A DNA stretch of 64,000 bases from Hymenobacter sp. DG01. GTDB taxonomy: Bacteria > Bacteroidota > Bacteroidia > Cytophagales > Hymenobacteraceae. Under the pieces are notes generated by a model. The model was given only the letters and a program-made list of their open reading frames with translations, was not told the origin of the DNA and searched no databases. Location: positions 1,240,001 through 1,304,000 of the forward strand of contig NZ_CP040936.1 in assembly GCF_006352025.1 (NCBI RefSeq). Direction: 5' to 3'. This document shows, piece by piece, positions 8,535-16,872 of this stretch (its first letter is position 1; every line of letters begins with the position of its first letter). A program made the position numbers and the translations under genes.

Positions 8535-9188
8535 TTACTCCCGCCGAACTCCCGCAGCAATGGTGGTGTGGCGCTGACGCAGTACCTGCACAATGTCTTC
8601 CAACGACAGACCTGAGGCCGTCAGGAGCACTAGCAGGTGGTAGAGCAGGTCGGCGGCCTCCCCTTTCAGGCCTTCCAGATTTCCGCCTACGGCATCAATC
8701 ACCGTTTCCACGGCCTCCTCTCCCACTTTCTGGGCAATCTTTGGCATGCCCTTACGGAACAACGACACCGTGTAGGATTTGGGGTCTTCGTCGGGGAACT
8801 GCTGGCGGCGCTGCACTAAGCGCTCCAGTTCAGCAATAAAGCTAACAGCCGGGGCCGGGTAGGCCATTTGATCAGGCTGTTCAAAGCAGCTAGTCGTGCC
8901 GCGGTGGCAGGTGGGCCCGTCCGGTATGGCCCGGATCAGCAGGGCGTCCTGGTCGCAGTCGGGGTGTTGGCTCACCACGGTGAGGTAGTTGCCCGAGGTT
9001 TCGCCCTTGGTCCAGAGGCGCTGCTTGGAGCGCGAATAGAAGGTCACGCGGCCCGTTTGCTCGGTAACGCGCTGGGCTTCCTCGTTCTGATAGCCCAGCA
9101 TCAGCACCTGGCCCGTGTGGGCATCCTGCACAATCACGGGAATCAGGCCATCGGGCATTTTAGCAAAGTCCATTTTCATAAAACTCAT
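8535..9188 (-). CDS. hisIE: Bifunctional phosphoribosyl-AMP cyclohydrolase / phosphoribosyl-ATP pyrophosphatase
   Basis: 217 residues from ATG at 9188 (MSFMKMDF); the in-frame hydrophobic stretch upstream is unlikely to be translated. The N-terminal HisI half has LIPVIVQDAHTGQVLMLGY, VTFYSRSKQRLWTKGETSGN and the metal-binding HPDCDQDALL and CHRGTTSCF cysteines. The C-terminal HisE half has the SYTVSLFRKGMPKIAQKVGE region and EEAVETVIDA. It performs steps 2 and 3 of histidine synthesis in the cytoplasm. It is the last gene of the his operon, 166 bases after hisF. Confidence 0.96.
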   Translation of the reverse strand: MSFMKMDFAKMPDGLIPVIVQDAHTGQVLMLGYQNEEAQRVTEQTGRVTFYSRSKQRLWTKGETSGNYLTVVSQHPDCDQDALLIRAIPDGPTCHRGTTSCFEQPDQMAYPAPAVSFIAELERLVQRRQQFPDEDPKSYTVSLFRKGMPKIAQKVGEEAVETVIDAVGGNLEGLKGEAADLLYHLLVLLTASGLSLEDIVQVLRQRHTTIAAGVRRE

Positions 9189-9354
9189 GAGGTGACAAAG
9201 GGATGAGAGGATAAGGTAAATGGCGACAAGTGACACGGCTGGGAGCTGCTCCATGAATCAGGCCGGATTCCTCCGCCTGATATGCAGGGCTGGCCTACCC
9301 CCTGCTTCCTTCTTAATCTGTCAACCTTTGCCCTATCACCTCCTCACCTGAAAA

Positions 9355-10113
9355 CTACAGCCGCACCGGAATACCATCAGCCCGCAGGTGCTCTTTCAGC
9401 TCTCGGATACCAATCTCGCCGAAGTGAAAAATGCTGGCAGCCAACCCGGCGTCGGCGTGGGCCTGCTGGAATACGTTGGTGAAGTCCTGCTTGGAGCCCG
9501 CCCCACCGGAAGCCACCACCGGCACCGACACAGCCCGGCTTACGGCCCCGGTAATATCCAGCGCGAAGCCGTCCTTGGTGCCATCGTTGCTCATAGAAGT
9601 CAGCAGTAGCTCGCCGGCGCCCCGCTCAGCCGCCTCCCGACACCACTGCACCGCGTCGCGGCCGGTATTATGAGTGCCGGCCCGGGTGTAGATCTGCCAG
9701 CCGTCGGCATCGTTGTAGCGGGCATCAGCAGCTACCACAATGCACTGCGAACCAAAACGGGCGGCCAGCTCGTCAATGAGCTCGGGCCGGGCCAGCGCCG
9801 CGGAGTTGATGCTGACTTTATCGGCCCCGTTCAGCAGCAAGGCTTCCACATCGGCCACGGTGCCAATACCGCCGCCTACGGTGAACGGAATGTCCAGCTC
9901 ACGCGCTACGTCGCGCACCAGCGCCACCAGGGTCGCGCGCTTTTGGTTGGTAGCGGTAATATCGAGGAACACCAGCTCGTCGGCGCCCTCGCGGGCATAG
10001 CGGGCAGCCAGGGCCACGGGGTCACCGGCATCGCGCAGGCCCTCAAACCGGACGCCCTTTACAGTGCGGCCATCCTTTACGTCGAGGCAGGGTATAATTC
10101 GTTTGGTTAGCAT
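9355..10113 (-). CDS. hisF: Imidazole glycerol phosphate synthase, cyclase subunit
   Basis: 252 residues, a TIM barrel of normal length. The two catalytic aspartates are in place: Asp11 in [13 protein letters not shown] and Asp130 in VVAADAR. Phosphate-binding loops FTVGGGIG and [10 protein letters not shown] are intact. It closes the imidazole ring using ammonia from HisH. It follows hisA across a gap filled by a 97-bp palindromic repeat. Confidence 0.97.
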   Translation of the reverse strand: MLTKRIIPCLDVKDGRTVKGVRFEGLRDAGDPVALAARYAREGADELVFLDITATNQKRATLVALVRDVARELDIPFTVGGGIGTVADVEALLLNGADKVSINSAALARPELIDELAARFGSQCIVVAADARYNDADGWQIYTRAGTHNTGRDAVQWCREAAERGAGELLLTSMSNDGTKDGFALDITGAVSRAVSVPVVASGGAGSKQDFTNVFQQAHADAGLAASIFHFGEIGIRELKEHLRADGIPVRL

Positions 10114-10130
10114 GGGTTGCTGAAATATGC

Positions 10131-10227
10131 TGTCATCCTGAGCGGAGCGAAGGACCTTATCACGCCGGCACGAAGCCGTTGTTATCCTTCAGCCGTAATA
10201 AGGTCCTTCGCTCCGCTCAGGATGACA
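10131..10227. repeat. Palindromic intergenic repeat, copy 1 (perfect 30-bp arms)
   Basis: The arms at 10131-10160 and 10198-10227 are perfect 30-bp inverted repeats that start tgtcatcctgagcgg and end in its complement, with a 37-base centre. It belongs to a dispersed group whose other copies are at 34929-35011, 44947-45040, 46224-46297, 49707-49841 and 56168-56261. It lies inside the his operon between hisA and hisF. Confidence 0.85.
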
Positions 10228-10250
10228 AAAGAACCAATCAATAAACGCCC

Positions 10251-10967
10251 CTACAGCCAGGGTTGGAGCTCGGCCAGGGTAATGGTGCCCTCATAGATGG
10301 CCTTGCCAATAATAGCGCCGTGCATCCCGATTCTCGCCAGGGCTTCCACATCGGCCAGGGTCGTGACGCCGCCGCTGGCCACCAGCTGGGCAGCGGGTAG
10401 CTGCTTGCGCAATTGCTGGTAGGTAGCCAGCGCGGGGCCCTGCAGCTTGCCATCTTTGCTGACATCGGTGCAGATGAAGGTACTCGCGCCCGCCGTCAGG
10501 TAGTCGGCCACGAACTCCTGTAGGGTCCGCTCGCTCTGCTCGGCCCAGGCGTTAATGGAAATAAAGTTGTCGCGAAAATCAGCCCCCACGATGATGCGCT
10601 CAGCCCCAAAGGCGCGCAGCCAGCCGGCCACCGTTTCGGGTTCCCGCACGGCTATGCTGCCGGCCGTAATCTGACGGGCGCCCGCCTCAAAGGCCTGCCG
10701 CACGGTATCCTCGCTTTGCAGCCCCCCGCCAAAGTCAATTTCCAGGGCGGTGTGCCGGGCAATGCGCTCCAGTACCGGCAGGTTCACCGGCTGCTTGGCC
10801 CGGGCCCCGTCCAGGTCCACCAGATGCAGGCGCTTTACCCCATGCTGTTCGAAGCGCTGGGCTACGGCCAGGGGGTCGGAGTCGTAGGTGGTCTGCTGGG
10901 AGAAGTCGCCCTCGGTGAGGCGCACGCACTGGCCATTGATAAGGTCAATAGCGGGAATGATTTCCAT
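10251..10967 (-). CDS. hisA: ProFAR isomerase
   Basis: 238 residues. It is a TIM barrel with catalytic Asp8 (IIPAIDLINGQCVRL) and Asp130 (IIVGADFRD), and the phosphate loops EIDFGGGLQ and VASGGVTTLAD. It converts ProFAR to PRFAR in histidine synthesis. The absence of TrpF signatures argues against a bifunctional PriA, though a TrpF-like gene elsewhere at 27366 is altered. It lies downstream of hisH, separated by a 55-bp hairpin. Confidence 0.96.
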   Translation of the reverse strand: MEIIPAIDLINGQCVRLTEGDFSQQTTYDSDPLAVAQRFEQHGVKRLHLVDLDGARAKQPVNLPVLERIARHTALEIDFGGGLQSEDTVRQAFEAGARQITAGSIAVREPETVAGWLRAFGAERIIVGADFRDNFISINAWAEQSERTLQEFVADYLTAGASTFICTDVSKDGKLQGPALATYQQLRKQLPAAQLVASGGVTTLADVEALARIGMHGAIIGKAIYEGTITLAELQPWL

Positions 10968-11009
10968 GGGTGTCTGCTAGAATGATGAGGGTAGAAAGCG
11001 CCGCGGCAC

Positions 11010-11064
11010 TTGGCCTGGCCACAGGGGGTAGCAGAATAATCCCTACCCCCTGTGGCCAGGCCAA
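11010..11064. promoter_or_regulatory. Strong hairpin between hisH and hisA
   Basis: The 22-bp arms (11010-11031 and 11043-11064) are perfect, with an 11-base loop. The core is ggccacagggggtag. It lies 6 bases after the hisH stop and well before hisA, in the middle of the operon. No T run follows on the minus strand, so partial termination, mRNA processing or 3'-end protection are all possible. Confidence 0.7.
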
Positions 11065-11070
11065 AGGCGG

Positions 11071-11661
11071 CTAGAGCTTCAGAAAATTTTCCAGAATCCG
11101 CGTCCCGACCGGGCCGCTTTTCTCGGTGTGAAACTGCACGGCGTAGAAGTTCTGGTACTGCACGGCGGCACTAAATGGCGTGGGGTACTCGGCCTGGGCA
11201 ATGGTATAATCCCCGACGGGTGCGTAGTAGCTGTGCACAAAGTATACGTAGTCCTCCTCGCGCAGCCCTTCAAAGAGCGGGGAGCGAAGCGCCTGCAGGT
11301 TGTTCCAGCCCATGTGCGGCACTTTGTACTCCGGAGCACTGGGGAAGCGAATCACGTTAAAAGGCAAAATACCGAGCAGGTCGGTACCGCCGCCTTCCTC
11401 ACTATGTTGGCCCAGCAGCTGCATGCCCAGACAGATGCCCAGGAAAGGTTGAGTAAGCGTCGGTAGAAGCTCATCCAGGCCCTGGGCCCGCAGCTCGCGC
11501 ATAGCCGAAGCAGCTTCGCCTTCGCCCGGAAACAAGACCTTATCGGCGCGCCGAATCACTTCGGGCTCCGAGGTCAGGGTAGCCTGTACTCCCAGGCGTT
11601 CTAGCGCAAACAGCACGGACTGTACGTTGCCGCCTTTGTAATCAATTACTGCTATTTCCAT
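11071..11661 (-). CDS. hisH: Imidazole glycerol phosphate synthase, glutamine amidotransferase subunit
   Basis: 196 residues from ATG at 11661 (MEIAVIDYKGGN); six further codons are open upstream. Class I amidotransferase with the nucleophile Cys in LGICLGMQLLG near residue 77 and the His-Glu pair in AVQFHTEKSG near the C terminus. It releases ammonia from glutamine for HisF. It lies downstream of hisB, across a gap holding a 129-bp inverted-repeat element. Confidence 0.96.
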   Translation of the reverse strand: MEIAVIDYKGGNVQSVLFALERLGVQATLTSEPEVIRRADKVLFPGEGEAASAMRELRAQGLDELLPTLTQPFLGICLGMQLLGQHSEEGGGTDLLGILPFNVIRFPSAPEYKVPHMGWNNLQALRSPLFEGLREEDYVYFVHSYYAPVGDYTIAQAEYPTPFSAAVQYQNFYAVQFHTEKSGPVGTRILENFLKL

Positions 11662-11692
11662 TTGAGGAGTTAAGAACAAATTGTCATTTACT

Positions 11693-11821
11693 CATTTGTA
11701 TAAACATATGGTGCAACCCTTGCTCGCATTCAGCTGCCTTAATTCCCCTTCTTGACTCTCTAAGCAGATGTACTTGACAAACTAGAGACAATGAAGTCTT
11801 TACCATATGTTTATACAAATG
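11693..11821. repeat. MITE-like element with perfect 20-bp terminal inverted repeats
   Basis: The repeats catttgtataaacatatggt (11693-11712) and its exact complement (11802-11821) flank an 89-base AT-rich centre without a reading frame. The 129-bp unit fills nearly the whole gap between hisB and hisH. No clear target duplication was found. It may be a small non-autonomous element or a large RNA hairpin within the operon mRNA. Confidence 0.7.
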
Positions 11822-11827
11822 TTAAAA

Positions 11828-12940
11828 CTACAAAACTCCCTTCGTACTGGGAATTTCCATGCGGGCAGCATCCCGCACCAAAGCCATCTTGATGGACTTG
11901 GCTACGGCCTTGAAGATGGCCTCAATCTTATGGTGTTCGTTTTGCCCTTCGGCTTTAATATTGAGGTTGCAACGAGCCGCATCGGAGAAACTTTTAAAGA
12001 AATGGTAAAACATTTCCGTGGGCATGTCACCAATTTTTTCCCGCTTGAACTCCGCGTCCCATACCATCCAGGGGCGGCCGGAAAAGTCGATGGCGGCCTG
12101 GGCAAGCACGTCGTCCATGGGGAGCAGGAAACCGTAGCGGGCCAGACCACGCTTGTCGCCGAGGGCCTGGGTGAAGGCCTCGCCCAAGGCAATAGCCGTG
12201 TCTTCGATGGTATGGTGCTCGTCGATGTGCAAGTCACCCTGTACCGAAATTTTCATATCCACGCCCGAGTGCTTGCTGAGCTGATCAAGCATATGATCGA
12301 AGAACCCTAGCCCAGTGTGTATCTGCGGACGACCATTTCCATCGAGGTTTATTTCGATGCTGATTTTAGTTTCGTTGGTGTCGCGTTGTACTACCGCCGT
12401 GCGGGCGGGCAACCGCAGGAATTGGTATATCTTTTCCCAGTTGGTGGTTGTCAGAGCAGCGCGTTCATCCTCCTCCCCTTCCGGCCGGATCAGAATAGAC
12501 TGGCAGCCTAAGTTCTGGGCCAGCTCCACATCGGTGAGCCGGTCGCCGATAACAAAGGAGCCGGCCAGGTCGTAGCCGCTTCCTTCTCCCAGGTACTGCT
12601 GCAGCATTCCAATGCCGGGCTTGCGGGTAGCCAGGTTTTCGTGGGGGAAGCTCCGGTCGATATGCTCGCGGGCAAACTCCACTCCTTCCGAGCGCAGAAT
12701 ATCGAGCATCATGGTGTGGGCCGGCCAGAAGGTGTCTTCCGGAAAGCTGTCGGTGCCCAGGCCATCTTGGTTGCTCACCAGCACCAGCTCGTAGTCCAGT
12801 TCGCGGGCAATGCGCGCCAGTCCGGTGATGGAGCCCGGCACAAACTGAAATTTTTCCCGGCTCAGGGAGTCAACCTGAAAATCGGTGGGCGGCTCGATGA
12901 GGATGGTGCCGTCCCGGTCAATGAAAAGAACTTTCTTCAT
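11828..12940 (-). CDS. hisB: Bifunctional histidinol-phosphatase / imidazoleglycerol-phosphate dehydratase
   Basis: 370 residues. The N-terminal HAD phosphatase (about 1-165) has the DxD nucleophile at Asp8/Asp10 ([13 protein letters not shown]), SNQDGLG and the zinc loop region [11 protein letters not shown]. The C-terminal IGPD part (about 175-370) has [17 protein letters not shown] and the metal-binding [16 protein letters not shown], plus the second pair in MFYHFFKSF and [15 protein letters not shown]. It carries out steps 6 and 8 of the pathway. It is cytoplasmic and within the his operon. Confidence 0.97.
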   Translation of the reverse strand: MKKVLFIDRDGTILIEPPTDFQVDSLSREKFQFVPGSITGLARIARELDYELVLVSNQDGLGTDSFPEDTFWPAHTMMLDILRSEGVEFAREHIDRSFPHENLATRKPGIGMLQQYLGEGSGYDLAGSFVIGDRLTDVELAQNLGCQSILIRPEGEEDERAALTTTNWEKIYQFLRLPARTAVVQRDTNETKISIEINLDGNGRPQIHTGLGFFDHMLDQLSKHSGVDMKISVQGDLHIDEHHTIEDTAIALGEAFTQALGDKRGLARYGFLLPMDDVLAQAAIDFSGRPWMVWDAEFKREKIGDMPTEMFYHFFKSFSDAARCNLNIKAEGQNEHHKIEAIFKAVAKSIKMALVRDAARMEIPSTKGVL

Positions 12941-13006
12941 GGTGGAGAGATGACCCCGCGGGGTCAGATGAAATCTGGAATGTCGTAACGTCGGGCAGAT
13001 GCGGAC

Positions 13007-14056
13007 TTACTCGAACTTCTGGAGGGCATCCAGCAGCTGCTCATTTTCCTGGGGTGAGCCCACCGTGAGGCGGAGCGTGCCGGCGCAGCCAGGCTGGGTA
13101 GTACGGTTGCGCACAATGATGCCTCGGCTTACCAGGAAGTCGTACACGGCTGTGGCATCAGGCCGGAAGCGCACCAGCAGGAAATTCGCATCCGAAGGAA
13201 ATACGGTTTCCACGATGGGCACGGCCGGCAGACGCTCGGCCAGCCAATCGCGGCCCCGAAGCAGCTCCTGGCGCATACCCTCGAAGCGGGCGGCGTCGCG
13301 CAGGGCCTGCAGGGCGTGCTGCTGGGTAGCCTCCGATACGTTGTAGGGTGGCTTGATTTTGTTGAGGTAGCCGACGATTTCCGGACTGGCAAAGGCCATG
13401 CCCAAGCGCAGGCCCGCCAGGCCCCAGGCCTTGGAGAAGGTCTGCAGAATAACCAGGTTCGGAAACTCCTGCAGGCGCGTGGTCCAGCTGGGAGCCGCAG
13501 CAAAATCGGCATAAGCCTCATCCACTACTACCAGTCCCCGGAAGCCGCGCAGAATTTGCTCGATGGCTTCGGCGTGGAGCAGATTGCCCGTCGGGTTGTT
13601 GGGCGAGCACAAAAATACCAGCTTGGCCTCGGAAGCTACTACCCCCGCCACCGTCTCGGAAGAGAGCTGAAAGTCCTCGGTAAGCGGCAGCCGTTCAATA
13701 CGCACATCATTCAGATTAGCGGCTACCTCATACATGCCATAGGTAGGCGGCAGAATCAGAATGCTGTCCTGGCCGGGAGTGCAGGTCAGGCGCACCAGCA
13801 GGTCGATGGCTTCGTCGGAGCCGTTTCCCAGAAAAATCTGCTCGGGCCGCACGCCTTTCAGCGGGGCCAGCTCGGCTTTCACGGCCCGCTGCACGGGGTC
13901 AGGGTAGCGGTTGAACCGCTCGGGGCCGGCGCTGCCCAGGCTATTCTCGTTGGCGTCGAGCATCACATGCGCCTCCCCCTGAAATTCATCGCGGGCCGAA
14001 GAATAGGGTTTCATGGCCCGGATGTTGGGCCGCACGAGGCTATCGAGGTTAAACAT
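13007..14056 (-). CDS. hisC: Histidinol-phosphate aminotransferase
   Basis: 349 residues from ATG at 14056 (MFNLDSLVRPNI), a better start than the one eight codons upstream. Class II PLP aminotransferase with LDANENSLGS, LGNGSDEAIDLL, CSPNNPTGNLL, VVDEAYADF, and the PLP lysine in LQTFSKAWGLAGLRLG. It makes histidinol phosphate from imidazole acetol phosphate. It is 21 bases or so upstream of the hisD stop region and 66 bases ahead of hisB, consistent with one transcript. Confidence 0.95.
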   Translation of the reverse strand: MFNLDSLVRPNIRAMKPYSSARDEFQGEAHVMLDANENSLGSAGPERFNRYPDPVQRAVKAELAPLKGVRPEQIFLGNGSDEAIDLLVRLTCTPGQDSILILPPTYGMYEVAANLNDVRIERLPLTEDFQLSSETVAGVVASEAKLVFLCSPNNPTGNLLHAEAIEQILRGFRGLVVVDEAYADFAAAPSWTTRLQEFPNLVILQTFSKAWGLAGLRLGMAFASPEIVGYLNKIKPPYNVSEATQQHALQALRDAARFEGMRQELLRGRDWLAERLPAVPIVETVFPSDANFLLVRFRPDATAVYDFLVSRGIIVRNRTTQPGCAGTLRLTVGSPQENEQLLDALQKFE

Positions 14057-14101
14057 TGATTCTGAATTTAGGATGACCACGCTGTTAGCGCGGATTCTGT
14101 T

Positions 14102-15397
14102 CTATTGACCGTCGAGCGACTCCAGCCGCAGCGTGATGGCGCGGGCGTGGGCCCGTAGGCCTTCGGCTTCGGCCATCAGCTCCACCACCGGTCCCACATT
14201 GCGCAGGCCTTCGGTGGAAAGCCGTTGGAACGTTATCTTTTTCAGAAACGAATCCAGAGATACACCACTGTAGTTGCGGGCATAGCCGTTGGTGGGCAGC
14301 GTGTGGTTGGTGCCGGAAGCGTAGTCGCCGGCGGCTTCCGGAGTCAGGTGGCCCAGGAATACGGAGCCAGCGCTGGTAACACCTTCGGCCAATTGCTCGG
14401 GGTTCTCAACGGCCAAGATGAGGTGTTCGGGCGCGTACTGGTTCGAGAAGTAAAGCATTTCCTCCGGGGTGCGGAGCAGAATGGCCCGGCTTTCCTGCAG
14501 GGCCTGGGCGGCTACCTCAGCCCGGGGCAACTCCTGTAGCTGGCGGGTTACTTCGGCCTGAGTAGCTTCCAGGATGCTCATTGAATCCGAGAGCAGAATC
14601 ACTTGCGAGTCGGGGCCGTGCTCGGCCTGGCTCAGCAAATCGGCGGCGACGAAAGCGGGGGTAGCCGAGGCGTCGGCAATAACCAGCACTTCCGACGGAC
14701 CCGCCGGCATGTCAATGGCTACCCCATAGCGCGTGGCCAACTGCTTGGCGGCCGTCACGTAGCGGTTGCCGGGGCCGAAGATCTTATCAACAGCGGGCAC
14801 CGAGGCCGTACCGCCGGTAAGGGCGGCAACGGCCTGGGCGCCGCCGGCTTTGATAATGGTGGTGATGCCCAGCAGCTGCGCCGTGAACAGAATCACTGGG
14901 TTCACGGAGCCGTCGCGCTGGGGCGGAGTGCACAGTACTACCTCCGGGCAGGCTGCCAACCGAGCCGGGACGCCCAGCATCAGCAGGGTGCTGAACAGCG
15001 GCGCCGTGCCGCCCGGGATGTAGAGGCCCACCCGCTGCACGGGCACCGCCCGGCGCCAGCAGTGTACGCCCGGCATGGTTTCTACTTGTTCTGGCTGCGG
15101 CACCTGTGCCTCGTGAAACCGTAAAATGTTGGCATAGGCCTGCCGAATGGCCGCCTGCAGCTCGGCCGGGACCTGGGCCGCGGCGGCCGTTAGCTCATCG
15201 AGACTGACGCGCAAACCGCCCGAGAGGTCGGCGCCGTCGAAGCGCTGGGCGTAGTCGAGCAGGGCCGCGTCGCCGCGCTGGCGCACATCCTCAAAAATCT
15301 GCTGTACCCGCTGGTCGATGTCCTGGGCCTGCTGGGCAGCGGCCCGCTGCTGCAGGGCGGGCCAGTCCGTTTGGGCGGGGTAGGAAAAGAATTGCAT
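14102..15397 (-). CDS. hisD: Histidinol dehydrogenase
   Basis: 431 residues from ATG at 15397 (MQFFSYPAQTDW), the usual family length; an in-frame TTG-type extension to 15463 is unlikely. Signatures include YIPGGTAPLFSTLLM, FGPGNRYVTAAKQ, DMPAGPSEVLVIAD and the zinc and catalytic motif QAEHGPDSQ, then YAPEHLIL and SGTNHTLPTNGYAR. It oxidises histidinol to histidine with two NAD+. It is second in the operon, after a gap with a double hairpin. Confidence 0.97.
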   Translation of the reverse strand: MQFFSYPAQTDWPALQQRAAAQQAQDIDQRVQQIFEDVRQRGDAALLDYAQRFDGADLSGGLRVSLDELTAAAAQVPAELQAAIRQAYANILRFHEAQVPQPEQVETMPGVHCWRRAVPVQRVGLYIPGGTAPLFSTLLMLGVPARLAACPEVVLCTPPQRDGSVNPVILFTAQLLGITTIIKAGGAQAVAALTGGTASVPAVDKIFGPGNRYVTAAKQLATRYGVAIDMPAGPSEVLVIADASATPAFVAADLLSQAEHGPDSQVILLSDSMSILEATQAEVTRQLQELPRAEVAAQALQESRAILLRTPEEMLYFSNQYAPEHLILAVENPEQLAEGVTSAGSVFLGHLTPEAAGDYASGTNHTLPTNGYARNYSGVSLDSFLKKITFQRLSTEGLRNVGPVVELMAEAEGLRAHARAITLRLESLDGQ

Positions 15398-15452
15398 GAA
15401 GTTTTCTGGCTGACGTTTAGTAGTGATTTTACTAATGACTGCAAGTAGACGG

Positions 15453-15491
15453 CGCGAGTGCACTCCTATATATAAGGAGTAGCTGCTCGCG
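15453..15491. promoter_or_regulatory. Double-stem hairpin in the hisG-hisD gap
   Basis: An outer stem cgcgag/ctcgcg (15453-15458, 15486-15491) and an inner stem actcct/aggagt (15462-15467, 15475-15480) enclose an ATATATA loop. It lies just after the hisG stop at 15508. It may stabilise or process the mRNA. Confidence 0.5.
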
Positions 15492-15507
15492 GCCTACCCC
15501 CGCCGGC

Positions 15508-16359
15508 TCAGGCAATCATCTTCTCAATCGGCAGCACCAGAATACCCTCGGCGCCTACGGCTTTCAGCTGCCCAGTAATGTGCCAGAAATCATCCTCATT
15601 GATGACCGACTGCACCGACACCCAGCCTTCCTCGGCCAGCTTGGTAACAGTTGGCGACTTGATACCGGGTAGCAACGCCTTCACGGCATCTAGCGAGGCC
15701 ACCGGAGCGTTCAGCAGAATGTACTTGTTGCGCCGGGCCCGGCGCACGGCCTGCATCCGGAACTGTAGCTGCTCTAGCAGCTCCTTTTTCTCAGCGCTCA
15801 ACTGCTGGTTGGCAATCAGCACGGCTTCGGAGCGAAACACGGTTTCTACTTCCCGCAGCCCGTTGCCAAGCAGCGTAGAGCCGCTGCTCACAATATCACA
15901 GATGGCCTCGGCCAGCCCAATGCTGGGGGCAATTTCTACCGAACCGCTAATGGTGTGCAGGTTAGCGGTTACGCCCCGCTCCTGCAGGTAGCTGCCCAGA
16001 ATCCGGGGGTAGGACGTGGCAATGTTCTTACCTGAGAGGTCAGCCACGGAGTCGTAACCAGCGGCGCGGGGCACGGCCAGGCTCAGGCGGCACTTGCTGA
16101 AACCCAGCCCTTCGATTTCCAGCTGGGGTAGGCCGGCTTCTACCAGCACGTTTTGCCCCACAATGCCCAGGTCGGCCACGCCGTCCTGCACGTAGCCGGG
16201 AATATCGTCGTCGCGGAGGTAGAGGATTTCGAGGGGGAAGTTGGTCGCTTCAGTTTTAAGCTTGTACGAGGAGCTGAGGAAGCTGATACCGCACTCCCGA
16301 ATCAGGTTCAGGGAGTCTTCGCTAAGGCGGCCCGATTTCTGGATGGCCAGACGGAGCAT
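15508..16359 (-). CDS. hisG: ATP phosphoribosyltransferase (long form)
   Basis: 283 residues, the long HisG form with a C-terminal regulatory ACT-like domain (about 205-283), which senses histidine. The catalytic part shows LRLAIQKSGRLSEDSL, DDIPGYVQDGVADLGIVGQN, VATSYP-like IATSYPRIL, and the PRPP-binding region VEIAPSIGLAEAICDIVSSG STL. The first enzyme of the pathway, so both feedback control on the protein and leader-peptide attenuation upstream converge here. It is the first structural gene, 192 bases after the hisL stop codon. Confidence 0.97.
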   Translation of the reverse strand: MLRLAIQKSGRLSEDSLNLIRECGISFLSSSYKLKTEATNFPLEILYLRDDDIPGYVQDGVADLGIVGQNVLVEAGLPQLEIEGLGFSKCRLSLAVPRAAGYDSVADLSGKNIATSYPRILGSYLQERGVTANLHTISGSVEIAPSIGLAEAICDIVSSGSTLLGNGLREVETVFRSEAVLIANQQLSAEKKELLEQLQFRMQAVRRARRNKYILLNAPVASLDAVKALLPGIKSPTVTKLAEEGWVSVQSVINEDDFWHITGQLKAVGAEGILVLPIEKMIA

Positions 16360-16385
16360 ATAGTTAAGTTAAGGGGTGGGACGAA

Positions 16386-16405
16386 GAACTGACCAAAAGG
16401 CAGTT
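16386..16405 (-). promoter_or_regulatory. Hairpin in the his leader near hisG
   Basis: The arms gaactg/cagttc pair, extended by CC/GG with one bulge, around a TTTT loop. It ends about 27 bases upstream of the hisG start codon. It may be the terminator or ribosome-site sequestering stem of the leader system. Confidence 0.4.
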
Positions 16406-16461
16406 CCTGCTTGTACTTCAGTAAGATTCGGGAGGGAGTCGGGACCCAGGTCGTTGGAAAA

Positions 16462-16477
16462 CGGCAATACGCTGCCG
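16462..16477 (-). terminator. Candidate attenuator stem in the his leader
   Basis: On the minus strand CGGCA and TGCCG pair across a 6-base loop and are directly followed by TTTTCC. It lies between the hisL stop and hisG. The stem is short, so it is a candidate only. Confidence 0.4.
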
Positions 16478-16551
16478 GGGCCACCTGTTTGCGGGGGCCG
16501 GGGAACCAAGTGCGGTTCGCCCAACGGGGTCAATATGATGCGTGCATTCCT

Positions 16552-16677
16552 CTAGAAAGAGGAATGATGCCCGTGATGATGATGGTGCTGCTGCGACGCG
16601 CTGGACCCGGCCCGGCGGCCCAGAGAGCGGGCGGCCATAGTACGGCAAGGGGTCAGAAACAACGCGGAGAAAAGCAT
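16552..16677 (-). CDS. hisL: his operon leader peptide with a histidine run
   Basis: 41 codons from ATG at 16677, ending SASQQHHHHHGHHSSF then TAG. Seven of eight codons at 16564-16587 are His (CAC CAT CAT CAT CAC GGG CAT CAT). The stop codon lies in the loop side of a small stem, attcctct/agaggaat (16546-16565). A -7 element ends about 22 bases upstream of the ATG, so the next upstream in-frame Met (16740) would not be transcribed. The 192-base stretch to hisG has candidate terminator stems. The established model: when charged tRNA-His is scarce, ribosomes stall on this run and transcription of hisG onward continues. Shorter start MAARSLGRR at 16638 is possible. Confidence 0.85.
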   Translation of the reverse strand: MLFSALFLTPCRTMAARSLGRRAGSSASQQHHHHHGHHSSF

Positions 16678-16698
16678 ACGGGGCTGATAGTAGCGGGA

Positions 16699-16706
16699 CA
16701 AATGTA
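16699..16706 (-). promoter_or_regulatory. his operon promoter, -7 element TACATTTG
   Basis: A perfect TAnnTTTG on the minus strand. Nineteen bases upstream is GTTTT, a weak -33. Transcription would start near 16692, giving a short untranslated leader of about 15 bases before the hisL ATG. Confidence 0.6.
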
Positions 16707-16872
16707 CGGGCCAACGGGTAGGATGAAAACTTTTCAGCAAAAATTTTACATGAAAGCCGGACCTTTGCGTTTTCCGTGTTCCTGCAACCTGATTTTTGGC
16801 ATCATTGTTTCAGGAAAATCTCAACCCGCATGCCCGCTAGGGTTTCGCTCCTTCCACCTACTGCTCTTTTGT

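Noticed and set aside
10251..10967. HisA acting also as TrpF (PriA-like)
   Set aside because: The HisA sequence has ordinary HisA features and no sign of dual substrate loops; this cannot be settled from sequence alone.
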